NCBI RefSeq assembly: GCF_002119765.1
Contig: NZ_CP021112.1
Coordinates: forward strand, 2,350,501-2,414,500
Direction: 5' to 3'
DNA length: 64,000 nt
Origin: Pseudorhodoplanes sinuspersici
Lineage (GTDB): Bacteria; Pseudomonadota; Alphaproteobacteria; Rhizobiales; Xanthobacteraceae
Below the pieces are notes generated by a model that saw nothing but the letters and a program-made list of their open reading frames with translations, had not been told where the DNA came from and searched no databases. Both the position numbers and the translations under genes were made by a program. Position 1 is the first letter of the stretch. Every line of letters begins with the position of its first letter. Positions 19,548 through 28,535 of this stretch are shown in pieces.

Positions 19548-19564
19548 ATTCCGTTTATCGGAAT
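19548..19564. promoter_or_regulatory. Putative IclR-family operator, site C
   Basis: ATTCCGTTTATCGGAAT: the arms are perfect, ATTCCG pairing with CGGAAT. It is 73 nt upstream of the binding-protein start and 78 nt past the stop of the enoyl-CoA hydratase gene, a normal operator position. Confidence 0.7.
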
Positions 19565-19641
19565 CATGTTCCTTACAATGGAGTCTACTGATCCAGCTGC
19601 GCCAGCGCAATCCAGTCGATGCCGTATCGAGCTTATTTGTC

Positions 19642-20436
19642 TCACTCGCCGCGATCGATCTTGTCACGAAACTGCGGCGCTTGCCGGGAGGAAAAGGCCT
19701 GCACGGCGGCCGCCAGATCGAAGGATGTTGCAAGCCGCGCGCCACCTTCGCGCGCCATTGCAAGTGCCTCCGTTTCGCTCAGGTCTAAGGCCGCGTCGAT
19801 CGCGCGCTTGGCATATTGCATGGCAAGCGCCGGTCCGGCCGCCAACTTCCGCCCAAGTGCCATGCTTTCCGCCGAAAAATCGGCCTGCGGCACAACGCGT
19901 GCAATGAGTCCCCAGGCGAGCGCCGTCGCCGAATCGATCGGATCGCCGAGCAGCATCAATTGCCGCGTGCGCGCTGGACCCACCAGACGCGTGACCCGCA
20001 GTGTTCCTCCCGCGACCGGCATGGCGCCGAGCTTGATTTCCGGGAGCCCGAAGCGCGCGCCTTCGCTTGCGAGAATAAAGTCGCAGCATACAGCAAGCTC
20101 AAGTCCGCCACCGAGCGCGAACCCTTCTACTACGGCCAACGTCGGCTTGCGGCAATGGGCGAGCCGATCGAACAGCTCTGCGTCGCGCTCGAGCTGTGCA
20201 AGCGTCTTTTCTGCCGAGCCGAGCGTTTGTGAGATTTCGCCAATGTCGAAGCCGGCACAGAATGCTTTCGGGCCATCCCCGCGCAGGATGATTGCGCGGA
20301 TGCTGTCGTCATTTTCGAACTGACAGATGCGCTCCAACAGTTCCACGCGCATCGCGGCAGTAAGCGCGTTCATCGGCGGCGCCGAGATGATCGCGGTGGC
20401 GATGCCTTCCGCGACGTCGACGATGATATGACCCAT
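19642..20436 (-). CDS. Enoyl-CoA hydratase/isomerase family protein
   Basis: 264-residue crotonase. AFCAGFDIGEISQ near residue 62 (oxyanion hole) and VVEGFALGGGLELAVCCD near residue 102, with the Glu of GGGLELA in the place of the first hydratase glutamate; the second block reads ARFGLPEIKLGAMPVAGGT, which supplies the second glutamate. So this copy looks like a true hydratase, unlike the one at 10297. It is the last gene of a four-gene leftward unit with thiolase, FadB-like and quinone-oxidoreductase-like genes; it starts 32 nt after the previous stop. Confidence 0.88.
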   Translation of the reverse strand: MGHIIVDVAEGIATAIISAPPMNALTAAMRVELLERICQFENDDSIRAIILRGDGPKAFCAGFDIGEISQTLGSAEKTLAQLERDAELFDRLAHCRKPTLAVVEGFALGGGLELAVCCDFILASEGARFGLPEIKLGAMPVAGGTLRVTRLVGPARTRQLMLLGDPIDSATALAWGLIARVVPQADFSAESMALGRKLAAGPALAMQYAKRAIDAALDLSETEALAMAREGGARLATSFDLAAAVQAFSSRQAPQFRDKIDRGE

Positions 20437-20468
20437 GACGATCCCTACGTCCGCAAGGGACGCCTTGT

Positions 20469-21482
20469 TCAGTCGATCTCGATGCAGACCTTGCCGACAT
20501 GCTTGCCGGCCTGCAACCAGGCCAGCGCCTCCGGAAGTTCAGTCAGCGGAAAAACCCGGTCGACGACTGGCTTGATCGCATGGTGTTCGATGGCGCGCAG
20601 CATGTCCGCAAATTGCCGCCGGTTGCCGAGCGCGACCCCCACGACCTTTAGAAGGTTCATTGTGATCAGCGGCAAGGGCAGATCGAGCGATGGTCCGGCG
20701 ACAACCCCGATCAATGGGATGGTTCCACCGAGCTTCGTGGCGCGGATGGACTGCTTGATGGTACCGGCGCCGCCCACTTCAACCACAAGGTCGACACCGC
20801 GGCCTTTCGTGAGTTTACGCGCAGTTTTTCCCCATTCGGCGTCGTCACGATAATTGATCACGTGATCGGCGCCAAGAGAGCGCAATCTTCGGAGCTTTTC
20901 TTCGCTGGATGACGTTGCGATTACAGTGGCGCCTGCGGCCTTTGCAAATTGCAGGGCGAACAGCGACACGCCACCGGTCCCCTGCGTGAGCACAACATGC
21001 TCGGGTCCGGTCTTGTGCGCGGCGCGCACGGCGCTCCACGCCGTCAATGCCGCGCAGGGCAGCGTCGCCGCCTCTACAAAGCTGAGCTGTGGCGGGATTG
21101 GGAGGATCGCATCGCTGTTGAAAACGCGATACTGGCACGCCATACCATCGGCGAGGCCACCCGGCGCATCACGCAAAAGATAGTCCTGCGGCTCGCCATT
21201 CTGCCAGAACGGGAAGAAGCAGCCGACCACGCGATCGCCAACCTTCCATTCCTTCACGCCCGCACCAATCTCGGCGATCTCGCCGGCGCCGTCGGAGAGA
21301 AGGATCAGATTCTCACGCCGCTGCATTGAGCCATATTTGCCGTCGAGCGTGAGCAGATCGCGATAGTTTAACGATGCGGCATGCAGGCGCACCAGCACCT
21401 GCCCGGGACCGGGCCTTGGATCGGGCAAGTCTTGCAGGGCCAGGTTCGAAAGACCCAATCCGCCCATCACCATGGCTTTCAT
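20469..21482 (-). CDS. MDR-family NAD(P)H:quinone oxidoreductase/enoyl reductase-like protein
   Basis: About 337 residues of the medium-chain dehydrogenase/reductase superfamily, quinone-oxidoreductase branch. GroES-like N-terminal domain (ASLNYRDLLTLDGKYG), nucleotide-binding motif VLTQGTGGVSLFALQFAKAAG near residue 170, ATSSSEEKLRRLRSLGADHV. The cysteine quartet of the structural-zinc alcohol dehydrogenases is not seen, so it is probably zinc-free. ATG 21482 has CGGAG upstream. In a beta-oxidation setting it could reduce an enoyl thioester or a ketone; no direct evidence. Confidence 0.82.
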   Translation of the reverse strand: MKAMVMGGLGLSNLALQDLPDPRPGPGQVLVRLHAASLNYRDLLTLDGKYGSMQRRENLILLSDGAGEIAEIGAGVKEWKVGDRVVGCFFPFWQNGEPQDYLLRDAPGGLADGMACQYRVFNSDAILPIPPQLSFVEAATLPCAALTAWSAVRAAHKTGPEHVVLTQGTGGVSLFALQFAKAAGATVIATSSSEEKLRRLRSLGADHVINYRDDAEWGKTARKLTKGRGVDLVVEVGGAGTIKQSIRATKLGGTIPLIGVVAGPSLDLPLPLITMNLLKVVGVALGNRRQFADMLRAIEHHAIKPVVDRVFPLTELPEALAWLQAGKHVGKVCIEID

Positions 21483-21530
21483 CAACCGACTCCGTTGCTC
21501 GCAGACGCGCTGATACCGGCGCTCCTTGGA

Positions 21531-23645
21531 TCACACGTCATGGAACTTGCGATTGTCCCTTGCCATCTCGAGCAGCATCGCCGGCGGCTCGTAGCGGCCG
21601 CCGAAAAGATCGGCGAGTTCGTGGGCGCGGTGCGCGAAAGCCGATGCGCCCACGCGATCGACAAAAGAGAACACACCGCCAAGATGGGCGGGAAAGCCCC
21701 AACCAAGCACTGATGCCAGATCACCGTCGATCGGCCGCGTGACCACGCCGTCTTCCAGCGTGCGGATCGCCTCAAGCGATTGCGTGAACAGCAGCCGGTC
21801 GCGCACGGTTGCTTCGTCGAGCGAAGACGGTTTCGTACCGAGGCAGGCGGAAAGGCCATCCCACGGCTCGCGTGTCTCGCCATTATAGGTGTAGATGCCG
21901 TTGCCTTTTGCCTTGCCGACGCGTTCGTCCGCGGCAAGTTTAGCGACTGTCTCGCGCGCAACACTGCCGCGATCGGCTGCGCGCCGACCATTGCCACGCA
22001 TAGAAGCAAAGATGTCCTTCAATAGCGGCATGGTGACGAGATCGCAAAGTGAGATAGGGCCCATGGCGAAGCCAGCATTGACCGCGGCATTATCGATGAG
22101 CTGGGGTGTCACTCCATCGGCGAGCAGGTTCATCGCCTCGCTGGAATAGGTCGTAACGACACGGCTGGTGAAGAAGCCGAGGCCGTCATTCACCACGACG
22201 GGCGTTTTGTCGATGCGCTTCAGGAAGTCCAAGGCACGCGCGAGGATCTCATCCGACGTTGCGCCTGCTCTGATGACCTCGACAAGCTGCATGCGCTCAA
22301 CCGGCGAGAAGAAATGCAGCCCAAGAATACAGGAGGGATCAGGTAGAGCCGAGGCGAGATTGGTGATCGGGATGCTCGAGGTGTTGCTCGCGATTGGGGT
22401 GCCAGGCCGGATCGCTGCGGCAGCCTTGGCCAGCACGTCACGCTTGAGATCCGGACGTTCGAAAACCGCTTCCACCACGATGTCGCTTTGGCCGATATCG
22501 GCGTAGCTCATAGTCGGGTAGATGCGGCCGACGACATCCGCCACCGTCCCGCGTAAGTGCCCCCGCTCGTGGTCTCGCTCGGCAATTCGTGTAATGGCAT
22601 CTTTTGCCTTGGCTGCGATGTCCGCCGAAATATCGACGAGATTGACCTCCATGCCAGCCATGGCAGAGACATACGCTATGCCGCGTCCCATCACGCCGCC
22701 GCCGATCACGGCGACGCGCGCTGGCTTGCTCACGGGCACGTTCTTCGGGCGCATCTTCATGGCGCGGGCATTGGCGGTACCGACGAACAGCGTGCGAATC
22801 TTGGCTTTGGCATCGAACGATGCCGCAAGCCGCGCAAAATGCCGGGTCTCGATGGCGATGCCGGCATCGATACTGCGCTCGGTACCGTGGTGCAGCACCT
22901 GCAATATTGCTTCGCTCGCGAGATCGCAGCCGGCGCTGCGCTTGTGCAGCCGCGCCCAGCTCGCGAGGAAGAATTGCCGGCCTTCGGGCGATTGCGGCGC
23001 GAAGCCCGGGAGTCTGAAGCTTTTCATGTCCCACAGCTGTGCCGGATTTGAGCTGGCCAGCACCCAGGCCTTCGCCTCGTCGAGCAATCGCTCGGGCTGG
23101 ACGATGGCATCGATGAGGCCGGCGGCCAATGCATCCGCTGGCTTCAGCCGCTTGCCTTCGAGCAAGAGCGGGGTCGCCGCGGCAAGGCCGATCAGGCGGG
23201 GGAGGCGCTGCGTACCGCCGCCGCCGGGCATCAGCCCGAGCGTTACTTCGGGCAGGCCGAAGCGTGCAGAAGGTTGATCGGCGGCGATGCGACGGTGACA
23301 GGCAAGCGCCAGCTCAAAGCCGCCGCCGAGCGCCGTGCCGTTCAGCGCCGCGACCACAGGCTTGCCGCCGGTCTCGAGCTTGCGAATAGCCTTCAGGAAC
23401 GGAGTGACGATAGCGATAGCATCCGCCGGCGTTTGCACTGCGCGCAGTTCGTCGAGATCGCCGCCCGCCAGGAAATCCCGTTTGTCTGATGACAGCACGA
23501 TGCCTTTGACAGACGGCTCGGCGAGTAGTTCATCGATCAGTGCCGCAAATCGTTCGTTGTCGGCGCGGCCGAGTGTATTCACCGGCCCGTCGCCGCTGAA
23601 GAGAACGAGGACGACGCCGTCGCCGAGATTCTTTCTTGTAATCAT
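21531..23645 (-). CDS. Fused enoyl-CoA hydratase/3-hydroxyacyl-CoA dehydrogenase (FadB/FadJ-like)
   Basis: 704 residues with two catalytic halves of beta-oxidation. N-terminal crotonase: KRDFLAGGDLDELRAVQ, ALNGTALGGGFELALACH (Glu present) and RFGLPEVTLGLMPGGGGTQRLPR. From about residue 305: Rossmann VAVIGGGVMGRGIAYVSAMAG, ASNTSSIPIT, LHFFSPVERMQLVEVI with the catalytic His, and VVNDGLGFFTSRVVTTYSSE. A trailing domain (NAAVNAGFAMGPISLCDLV; LGWGFPAHLGGVFSFVDRVG) completes the FadJ-like shape. Between thiolase and oxidoreductase genes, 9 nt from the thiolase stop. Confidence 0.93.
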   Translation of the reverse strand: MITRKNLGDGVVLVLFSGDGPVNTLGRADNERFAALIDELLAEPSVKGIVLSSDKRDFLAGGDLDELRAVQTPADAIAIVTPFLKAIRKLETGGKPVVAALNGTALGGGFELALACHRRIAADQPSARFGLPEVTLGLMPGGGGTQRLPRLIGLAAATPLLLEGKRLKPADALAAGLIDAIVQPERLLDEAKAWVLASSNPAQLWDMKSFRLPGFAPQSPEGRQFFLASWARLHKRSAGCDLASEAILQVLHHGTERSIDAGIAIETRHFARLAASFDAKAKIRTLFVGTANARAMKMRPKNVPVSKPARVAVIGGGVMGRGIAYVSAMAGMEVNLVDISADIAAKAKDAITRIAERDHERGHLRGTVADVVGRIYPTMSYADIGQSDIVVEAVFERPDLKRDVLAKAAAAIRPGTPIASNTSSIPITNLASALPDPSCILGLHFFSPVERMQLVEVIRAGATSDEILARALDFLKRIDKTPVVVNDGLGFFTSRVVTTYSSEAMNLLADGVTPQLIDNAAVNAGFAMGPISLCDLVTMPLLKDIFASMRGNGRRAADRGSVARETVAKLAADERVGKAKGNGIYTYNGETREPWDGLSACLGTKPSSLDEATVRDRLLFTQSLEAIRTLEDGVVTRPIDGDLASVLGWGFPAHLGGVFSFVDRVGASAFAHRAHELADLFGGRYEPPAMLLEMARDNRKFHDV

Positions 23646-23654
23646 GCGCTGTTC

Positions 23655-24863
23655 TCAAACCCGTTCGATCAGCGTGGCGACGCCCATGCCAAGACCGACG
23701 CACAGCGTGACAACGCCATGCTTGCCGCCGGTGCGCTCAAGTTCGTCCAGCAGTGTGCCGGTCAGGATCGTACCCGTTGCACCGATCGGATGGCCGAGCG
23801 AGATGGCGCCGCCATTGACGTTGACCCGGTCATGCGACACGCCGGTCTCCTGCATGAAATGCAGCACCACTGACGCGAAGGCTTCATTCACCTCGAACAG
23901 ATCAATATCGTCGAGAGTCAGACCAGCACGTGAAAGGCATTTGCGGGTAGCGTCGACCGGAGCAGTAAGCATCAGACACGGATCGCAGCCGACCGTCGCA
24001 AAGCTCACAAAGCGCGCGCGGGGCTTCAAATCGAGTTCGCGTCCCAGTTTCTCTGATCCCAGCAGGATGGCGGAGGCGCCGTCCACAATCCCCGCCGAGT
24101 TTCCGGCCGTGTGAACATGATTGAGGCGGTTTACCTGCGGATAACGTTTGCGCACGGTGTCGCCGAAACCGCCTTTGGTCGCCATGCCCTCAAAGGCGGG
24201 CTTCAGCTTGGCGAGCGAGGCTACGTCGGTATTTGGACGTGGGTGCTCGTCGCGCGCAAGACACAGCGTGCCGTTGAAGTCGTTCACGGGGATAATGGAC
24301 CGTGCAAAGCGTCCGTCGTTCCAGGCACGCGCCGCTCGCTTCTGCGATTCCACGGCATAAGCGTCAACATCGTCGCGGGTATGGCCATCGAGTGTGGCGA
24401 CCAGGTCGGCGGCGACGCCGAGCGGCGCGTAATTGGTAAGGGTGTTGAATTCGGCGTCGCTGCCCCAAGGTCCGCCGGTACCCCCAATCGGGACGAGCGA
24501 CATCATCTCGACGCCGCCCGCGATCATGCAATCGGCTTGCCCAGCCATGATGCGCGCGGCTGCCGCATTCGATGCGTCAAGCCCGGACGAACAGAAGCGC
24601 GTCACGACGGAGCCGGAAATGCGCTCGTCAAAGCCCGCGCGCAGCAGCGATGAGCGCGCAAGGTCGGCACCCTGGTCTTCAACCGGATCGCCGCAGCCGA
24701 ATACAACATCGTCGATATCAGCGCGGTCGCAGCCGGTGCGTTCGGCAAGCGCCGTCAGCACGGTGGCGCCAAGGTCGATCGGAGATAATGTATGGAGACC
24801 TCCGCTCGGACGGCCGGCGCCGCGCGGCGTCCGCAGCGCGTCATATATGAATGCATCGGCCAT
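23655..24863 (-). CDS. Acetyl-CoA C-acyltransferase (thiolase)
   Basis: 402 residues; cleaves 3-ketoacyl-CoA with CoA. Nucleophile Cys91 in TRFCSSGLDAS, catalytic His about 358 in GHPIGATG and Cys about 388 in TLCVGLGMGV. The N-terminal IYDALRTPRGAG and NGGAISLGHP blocks are classic thiolase II. Preceded by GGAAGGATCC and, 50 nt upstream of the ATG, by operator site D. First gene of the unit thiolase, FadB-like, oxidoreductase, hydratase. Confidence 0.93.
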   Translation of the reverse strand: MADAFIYDALRTPRGAGRPSGGLHTLSPIDLGATVLTALAERTGCDRADIDDVVFGCGDPVEDQGADLARSSLLRAGFDERISGSVVTRFCSSGLDASNAAAARIMAGQADCMIAGGVEMMSLVPIGGTGGPWGSDAEFNTLTNYAPLGVAADLVATLDGHTRDDVDAYAVESQKRAARAWNDGRFARSIIPVNDFNGTLCLARDEHPRPNTDVASLAKLKPAFEGMATKGGFGDTVRKRYPQVNRLNHVHTAGNSAGIVDGASAILLGSEKLGRELDLKPRARFVSFATVGCDPCLMLTAPVDATRKCLSRAGLTLDDIDLFEVNEAFASVVLHFMQETGVSHDRVNVNGGAISLGHPIGATGTILTGTLLDELERTGGKHGVVTLCVGLGMGVATLIERV

Positions 24864-24912
24864 CGTGGATCCTTCCCATCCTGCTGGTCGGAGGCCACCA
24901 AGGAATATTGTT

Positions 24913-24929
24913 GTTCCGATAAACGGAAT
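24913..24929. promoter_or_regulatory. Putative IclR-family operator, site D
   Basis: GTTCCGATAAACGGAAT; on the minus strand it reads ATTCCGTTTATCGGAAC, matching site C at 16 of 17 positions. Lies 50 nt upstream of the thiolase start, so it would gate the whole beta-oxidation unit. Confidence 0.7.
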
Positions 24930-25076
24930 TACATTTCAAAATGATAGCGGCTCGGCTGATCGCTTTCAAGGCGCATAATCGGTTCAGACCTGTGAACTGC
25001 GAGGGTCGGAGGTCGCTGCGAGGTCAGAGAGCGAGCGACGTGATGCAGCGATCCATGGACCGATGCGCCATGGATC

Positions 25077-25241
25077 GTGTTGATGCACGGCGTCGCGGAG
25101 GCAAGCGACGCCTGGTTCGCATGGGTCGTGCCCGGCGCATTACGCGACCGCCACGTCAAGGTCGGTCAGCATATCCCACCCGACCCCGATGGGCTGAAAG
25201 CCTACCTCGATCGTTTCGTGGAAGCCTACACCGCGCGGCCT
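25077..25241 (+). pseudogene. Fic-family protein fragment
   Basis: A short frame reads MHGVAEASDAW, VVPGALRDRHVKVGQHIPP and DPDGLKAYLDRFVEAY. The pattern PG-x-x-R-x5-VxVGxHIPPxP followed by an amphipathic helix is the segment that precedes the catalytic domain in many Fic proteins. The HPFxxGNGR active site is absent, and the frame runs into opposite-strand integrase debris, so only a scrap remains. Identification rests on a short motif. Confidence 0.4.
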
Positions 25242-25410
25242 TCGTGTAGTGCGCCGCTTCCTTCATCGTCGACCAGCCGAAGATTGCCATGCGTTGGCGC
25301 TCGGTCGCGCCGTTCTCGGCAGCGATGGCCGCGCCCGTCTTGCGCAGGCCGTGCGCGGTGCAGTGAGGCCCGCTTCATCGCAACGCTTGCGGAACCAGTT
25401 GCCGCGCGGC
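25228..25410 (-). pseudogene. Tyrosine recombinase C-terminal remnant
   Basis: On the minus strand the sequence reads GNWFRKRCDEAG, then after a frameshift HCTAHGLRKTGAAIAAENG, ATERQRMAIFGWSTMKEAAH and YTKAAR. HGLRK is the HxxR catalytic pair, and the Tyr of AHYTK is at the nucleophile position, so this is the end of an integrase gene. One indel separates the two parts, and no upstream catalytic Arg region is recognisable. It marks the right border of the IclR-regulated block. Confidence 0.75.
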
Positions 25411-25440
25411 TGCGTTCCAGTGCCCTGATCGCCAATGTTT

Positions 25441-25711
25441 CCGGCAGATAGAAGCACTGCGTCAGCATTTTTTCCGACGGCACCGTCCAGCAATCTAACT
25501 CGAAGGCCTCGCCCGGTTGCAGGACGAATGTCACGATCGGTGCATTGATATGAGCGTTGTCGGTATGCGTTTTGCTCTGGTCGATCTTGCCCTCGGCAAA
25601 AGGCTTCGCCCTATTCTCAAGGAAGTCGGCATGCTGGGAGATTTCGTCAACCTTTTGGCGCTTCCGGTATTCGCCGGGCTCGCCCGGAATCGGTGCCGGG
25701 CGCTTGAACAC
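25441..25711 (-). pseudogene. Unrecognised reading-frame remnant upstream of integrase scrap
   Basis: A minus-strand frame of about 90 residues (starting FKRPAPIPGEPGEYRKRQKV; later IVTFVLQPGEAFELDCWTVP) leads into the frameshifted integrase tail. It has plausible protein-like composition but I cannot assign a family. It may be a displaced piece of another mobile-element gene. No ribosome site is obvious. Confidence 0.3.
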
Positions 25712-25783
25712 GATCGCGACGGGAAGCGGATTGTTCCCGTTCCTGCCTTCAGCTTACTTGAGGCGATGTTGCTGCTGGGAGCA

Positions 25784-26326
25784 TCAATGGGTCTCGCCAA
25801 CAGGATGCGAACTGACCAGCACAGCGGCAAGGACGCAGGGCTCAGTGCCGCGCACGCTCCATGAGTGGTTCGTGCCGCGCTGAATCATGACGTCGCCCGG
25901 CTTCAGCAGCGTCTCGCCATCCTCCAAAATCGCGTAGATCTCGCCCTTGAGGATGATGAGGTAATCGACCGTAGCCGTCTTGTGCATCATCGGATCGGCA
26001 TTCGAACTGTCTTTTGCGTGTCCGGCGCCGATCGATTCAAAAGCCTTTGTCGCGTCGGCACTGTTGCGCCATTGCGAATCGGGCGGAAACTCGACGATCC
26101 GAAGAATCGTGCCTTTGCTTGGCGGCTCGAGATGCACAGGCCGCGTCACCGCATCGGCATTGCCTTCGTTGCTCGCCGGCGCATCGGTCGTTTCCCACAG
26201 ATCGGTGAGCGCGAGCCCGGGCATCGATTCCATCTCCTTCACATTGTTCGCATACCCATCCATCACGAAACACGATTTTCCGCTGTTGTTGTGGCCCGTC
26301 ACCACACGTCTCACGCGCCAAACCAA
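25784..26326 (-). CDS. Cupin-domain protein
   Basis: About 180 residues. One cupin barrel near the C-terminus: KTATVDYLIILKGEIYAIL followed by LLKPGDVMIQRGTNHSWSV, which gives the typical G(X)5-HXH-like and PGD motifs, with the metal ligands reduced (the first histidine pair is not obvious). The N-terminal half (VRRVVTGHNNSGKSCFVMDG) is shared with a group of uncharacterised cupins found beside aromatic and acid catabolism genes. I take TTG 26326, preceded by GGAG, because a longer frame to 26401 would overlap the binding-protein stop by 20 nt. Downstream of the binding-protein gene on the same strand. Confidence 0.75.
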   Translation of the reverse strand: MVWRVRRVVTGHNNSGKSCFVMDGYANNVKEMESMPGLALTDLWETTDAPASNEGNADAVTRPVHLEPPSKGTILRIVEFPPDSQWRNSADATKAFESIGAGHAKDSSNADPMMHKTATVDYLIILKGEIYAILEDGETLLKPGDVMIQRGTNHSWSVRGTEPCVLAAVLVSSHPVGETH

Positions 26327-26381
26327 GGGACACTCCTGCTGCTTGAAATCCGTTGTTGTTTCGATCGTTCGCGCTCGCGGC

Positions 26382-27632
26382 TTACATCTTGCCACTGACA
26401 TAGGGATATTTCAGATCGCCCGATTTCAGTGTCTGTGGCCACAGCACGGGAGCGCGGCCCGGTTGGCGCCATTGATCGATGCCGGAACCGTCGATCCCGC
26501 GATATTGCACATAGAGGATGCGGTCCTTTTCCCACTCGCCGTTTTTGGCAAACTTGATCTTGCCGACGGCGGTGTCGAAGGTCGTGCTGTGCATGTGTTG
26601 CGCGAGCTTCGCTTGGTCCAGACTTCCTACTGCCTTGACAGACTGCTCCAGCACCTGCATCGCCGCATAGGCGTAAGGCGGCAGGTAGAAGCCGAGCTGA
26701 TCGATCTTCTCCTGTGTGGCACGCGTGGTGTATTTGTTCAGGAATTCCGTGATTAACGGGAAGTCGATGCTCGGTTCCGGCACATAAAGTTCGTAGCCGA
26801 CCACGCCATTCAGGAGCGGTCCAAGTTGCGCGCGCACCGCTGCGAATTGCGGTCCGATCATGCCGCCGCCGAACATGCCGGTGGTGAGACCCTGCTCGTT
26901 GACCGCGCGTATGATTCCGACTGTATCGATCGGATAGGACGCCAGGAAAACGAAATCCGGATTGGTGGCCTTTATGGCGCGTACAAGCGGGCTGAAATCC
27001 ACTGTCGAAGGCGGGTAGGCGCGATCAAACACGATCTTGAAGCCAAGTCGTTTTGCCTGCCGCCGCGCGCCCTCCAGTGCGAGTTGTCCAAATTCCGCAT
27101 CCGCTCCGAGCATCGCGACGGTCTTCGGCTTTGGATTCATGCCTGCGGCGAGATCGAAATATCCGCGCGTGAATGCGTCGGCGGGATCTTCGCCAAGCGG
27201 GGCGATCTGGAAATAACGGTCGTAATTGAACCGTTCGTTGGCATTGAGTCCGATGAGCGACATGAAGGTCATGCCCTTCTGCATAACCAGTGGCATCGCC
27301 GGAGTGATCATGTTCGTGCCGTAGCCTGAAACGACTAGATCGACCTTGTCGACATCGAGCAGCTTGGCATAGATGCCTGGCACATTCGCCGGCGCGCCCT
27401 GGTCGTCGTAATAAACGAGTTCAATGGGCCGGCCGAGCAGGCCGCCGCGGGCATTCACCTCTTCCGCCCAGATCTGCATTGAGATGAGCGCCGCCTTGCC
27501 GTTGGCGGCGAGCGGGCCGGTCAGCCCGAGGCCAAACCCAATCTTGAGTTTGTCTTGTGCGTGAGCGCTGCCGGTCACCAGCATCAACGCCGTGACAACG
27601 CACACGCTGAGACGCTTCATGAAACGCAACAT
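26382..27632 (-). CDS. Branched-chain amino acid-type ABC transporter substrate-binding protein (Peripla_BP_6)
   Basis: Periplasmic ligand-binding protein of the Leu/Ile/Val-urea-acid family, about 416 residues. ATG 27632 is preceded by GGGAGG and starts a signal peptide (LRFMKRLSVCVVTALMLVTG; cleavage after SAHA). Mature features: KLKIGFGLGLTGPLAANGKA, NARGGLLGRPIELVYYDDQG and VAMLGADAEFGQLALEGARR. No permease or ATPase gene lies next to it, so it must use a distant or shared translocator. Divergent from the TetR gene. The ligand is presumably related to the FAH/ligase pathway, which is inference. Confidence 0.88.
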   Translation of the reverse strand: MLRFMKRLSVCVVTALMLVTGSAHAQDKLKIGFGLGLTGPLAANGKAALISMQIWAEEVNARGGLLGRPIELVYYDDQGAPANVPGIYAKLLDVDKVDLVVSGYGTNMITPAMPLVMQKGMTFMSLIGLNANERFNYDRYFQIAPLGEDPADAFTRGYFDLAAGMNPKPKTVAMLGADAEFGQLALEGARRQAKRLGFKIVFDRAYPPSTVDFSPLVRAIKATNPDFVFLASYPIDTVGIIRAVNEQGLTTGMFGGGMIGPQFAAVRAQLGPLLNGVVGYELYVPEPSIDFPLITEFLNKYTTRATQEKIDQLGFYLPPYAYAAMQVLEQSVKAVGSLDQAKLAQHMHSTTFDTAVGKIKFAKNGEWEKDRILYVQYRGIDGSGIDQWRQPGRAPVLWPQTLKSGDLKYPYVSGKM

Positions 27633-27715
27633 CGAAATCCTCCCGTCTGCGGCATCCCGGCTTCGATCCAGGACGGTTGCGCCCCTCTTTCCGGAGGCTA
27701 TCGCGACTTTATTCG

Positions 27716-27752
27716 ATGTTGTACAACATGACAATATTTTTGTACGATCGTA
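27716..27752. promoter_or_regulatory. Two palindromes between the binding-protein and TetR genes
   Basis: ATGTTGTACAACAT (27716-27729) is a perfect 14-bp palindrome, and TACGATCGTA (27743-27752) a perfect 10-bp one flanked by an approximate extension. Both lie in the divergent promoter region and are typical in size for TetR dimers; the local AT-richness fits a promoter. Confidence 0.55.
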
Positions 27753-27776
27753 TAAATCGCGTCGCGTCAGAGGCCC

Positions 27777-28535
27777 ATGGACGAACGAACCACACCCGAA
27801 AGAATCCTCGATGCGGCCGAAATGCTGTTCGCAGAGGACGGGCTGCACGCCGTATCAGTGCGGCAGATCGCGGCTGCCGCCGACGTGCCGATTGGCCTCA
27901 TCACCTATCACTTCGGTACCAAGGACGGGCTTTATCGCGCGGTTTTCGAACGACGCTCGCCAACGATTGTCGAACAGCGCCTTACCGGCCTGCGGATCGC
28001 CGAAGACGAACCCGATCCTGGACGGCGGCTGGAGCTGATCGTCAAGGCACTCGTGCTGCCGATGGTGCGGCTTCGCCTTCTCGATGAACAATCGCGCTTC
28101 GGCCGGCTGATGGCACGCGAGGCCAGCGACCCGAATGCGTTTGAGCGGGGGATCATTCCGCAGATATTCGACCCCGTGGCGCAGGAGGTGGTTGCAGCGC
28201 TGTCACGCGCGCTCCCGGATCGGAGCAGAACGCAGATCTATTGGGGCTATCAGTTTATGCTCGGCGCCCTGGTTTTCCTGATGTCCGACACCGGCCGCAT
28301 CGAGCGGCTGTCGGGCGGGCTATGCCGATCGCAGGATGCTGAAACCGTATCGCGTTATCTCGTCCCGTTTCTGACTGCTGCATTGCGCGATGGCCTTGCA
28401 GCAACGCCACCCGGCGATGACGCTCCGTCAAAGACAATTCGCAAGCAGCAATCCGTGACAAAGGGCAGGAAGCATGAAACTCGTCACGTTCGTCCCGCCA
28501 AGCGGCAAACCGCGGGCGGGCGCTCTGGTCGATGA
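27777..28535 (+). CDS. TetR-family transcriptional regulator
   Basis: 252 residues. N-terminal TetR helix-turn-helix: TPERILDAAEMLFAEDGLHA, VSVRQIAAAADVPIGLITYH and FGTKDGLYRAV, followed by an all-helical ligand domain of the CecR/YbiH type (YWGYQFMLGALVFLMSDTGR). The last about 20 codons overlap the start of the FAH gene by 62 nt, so regulator and enzyme are co-transcribed. Likely autoregulated through the palindromes just upstream. Confidence 0.88.
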   Translation: MDERTTPERILDAAEMLFAEDGLHAVSVRQIAAAADVPIGLITYHFGTKDGLYRAVFERRSPTIVEQRLTGLRIAEDEPDPGRRLELIVKALVLPMVRLRLLDEQSRFGRLMAREASDPNAFERGIIPQIFDPVAQEVVAALSRALPDRSRTQIYWGYQFMLGALVFLMSDTGRIERLSGGLCRSQDAETVSRYLVPFLTAALRDGLAATPPGDDAPSKTIRKQQSVTKGRKHETRHVRPAKRQTAGGRSGR

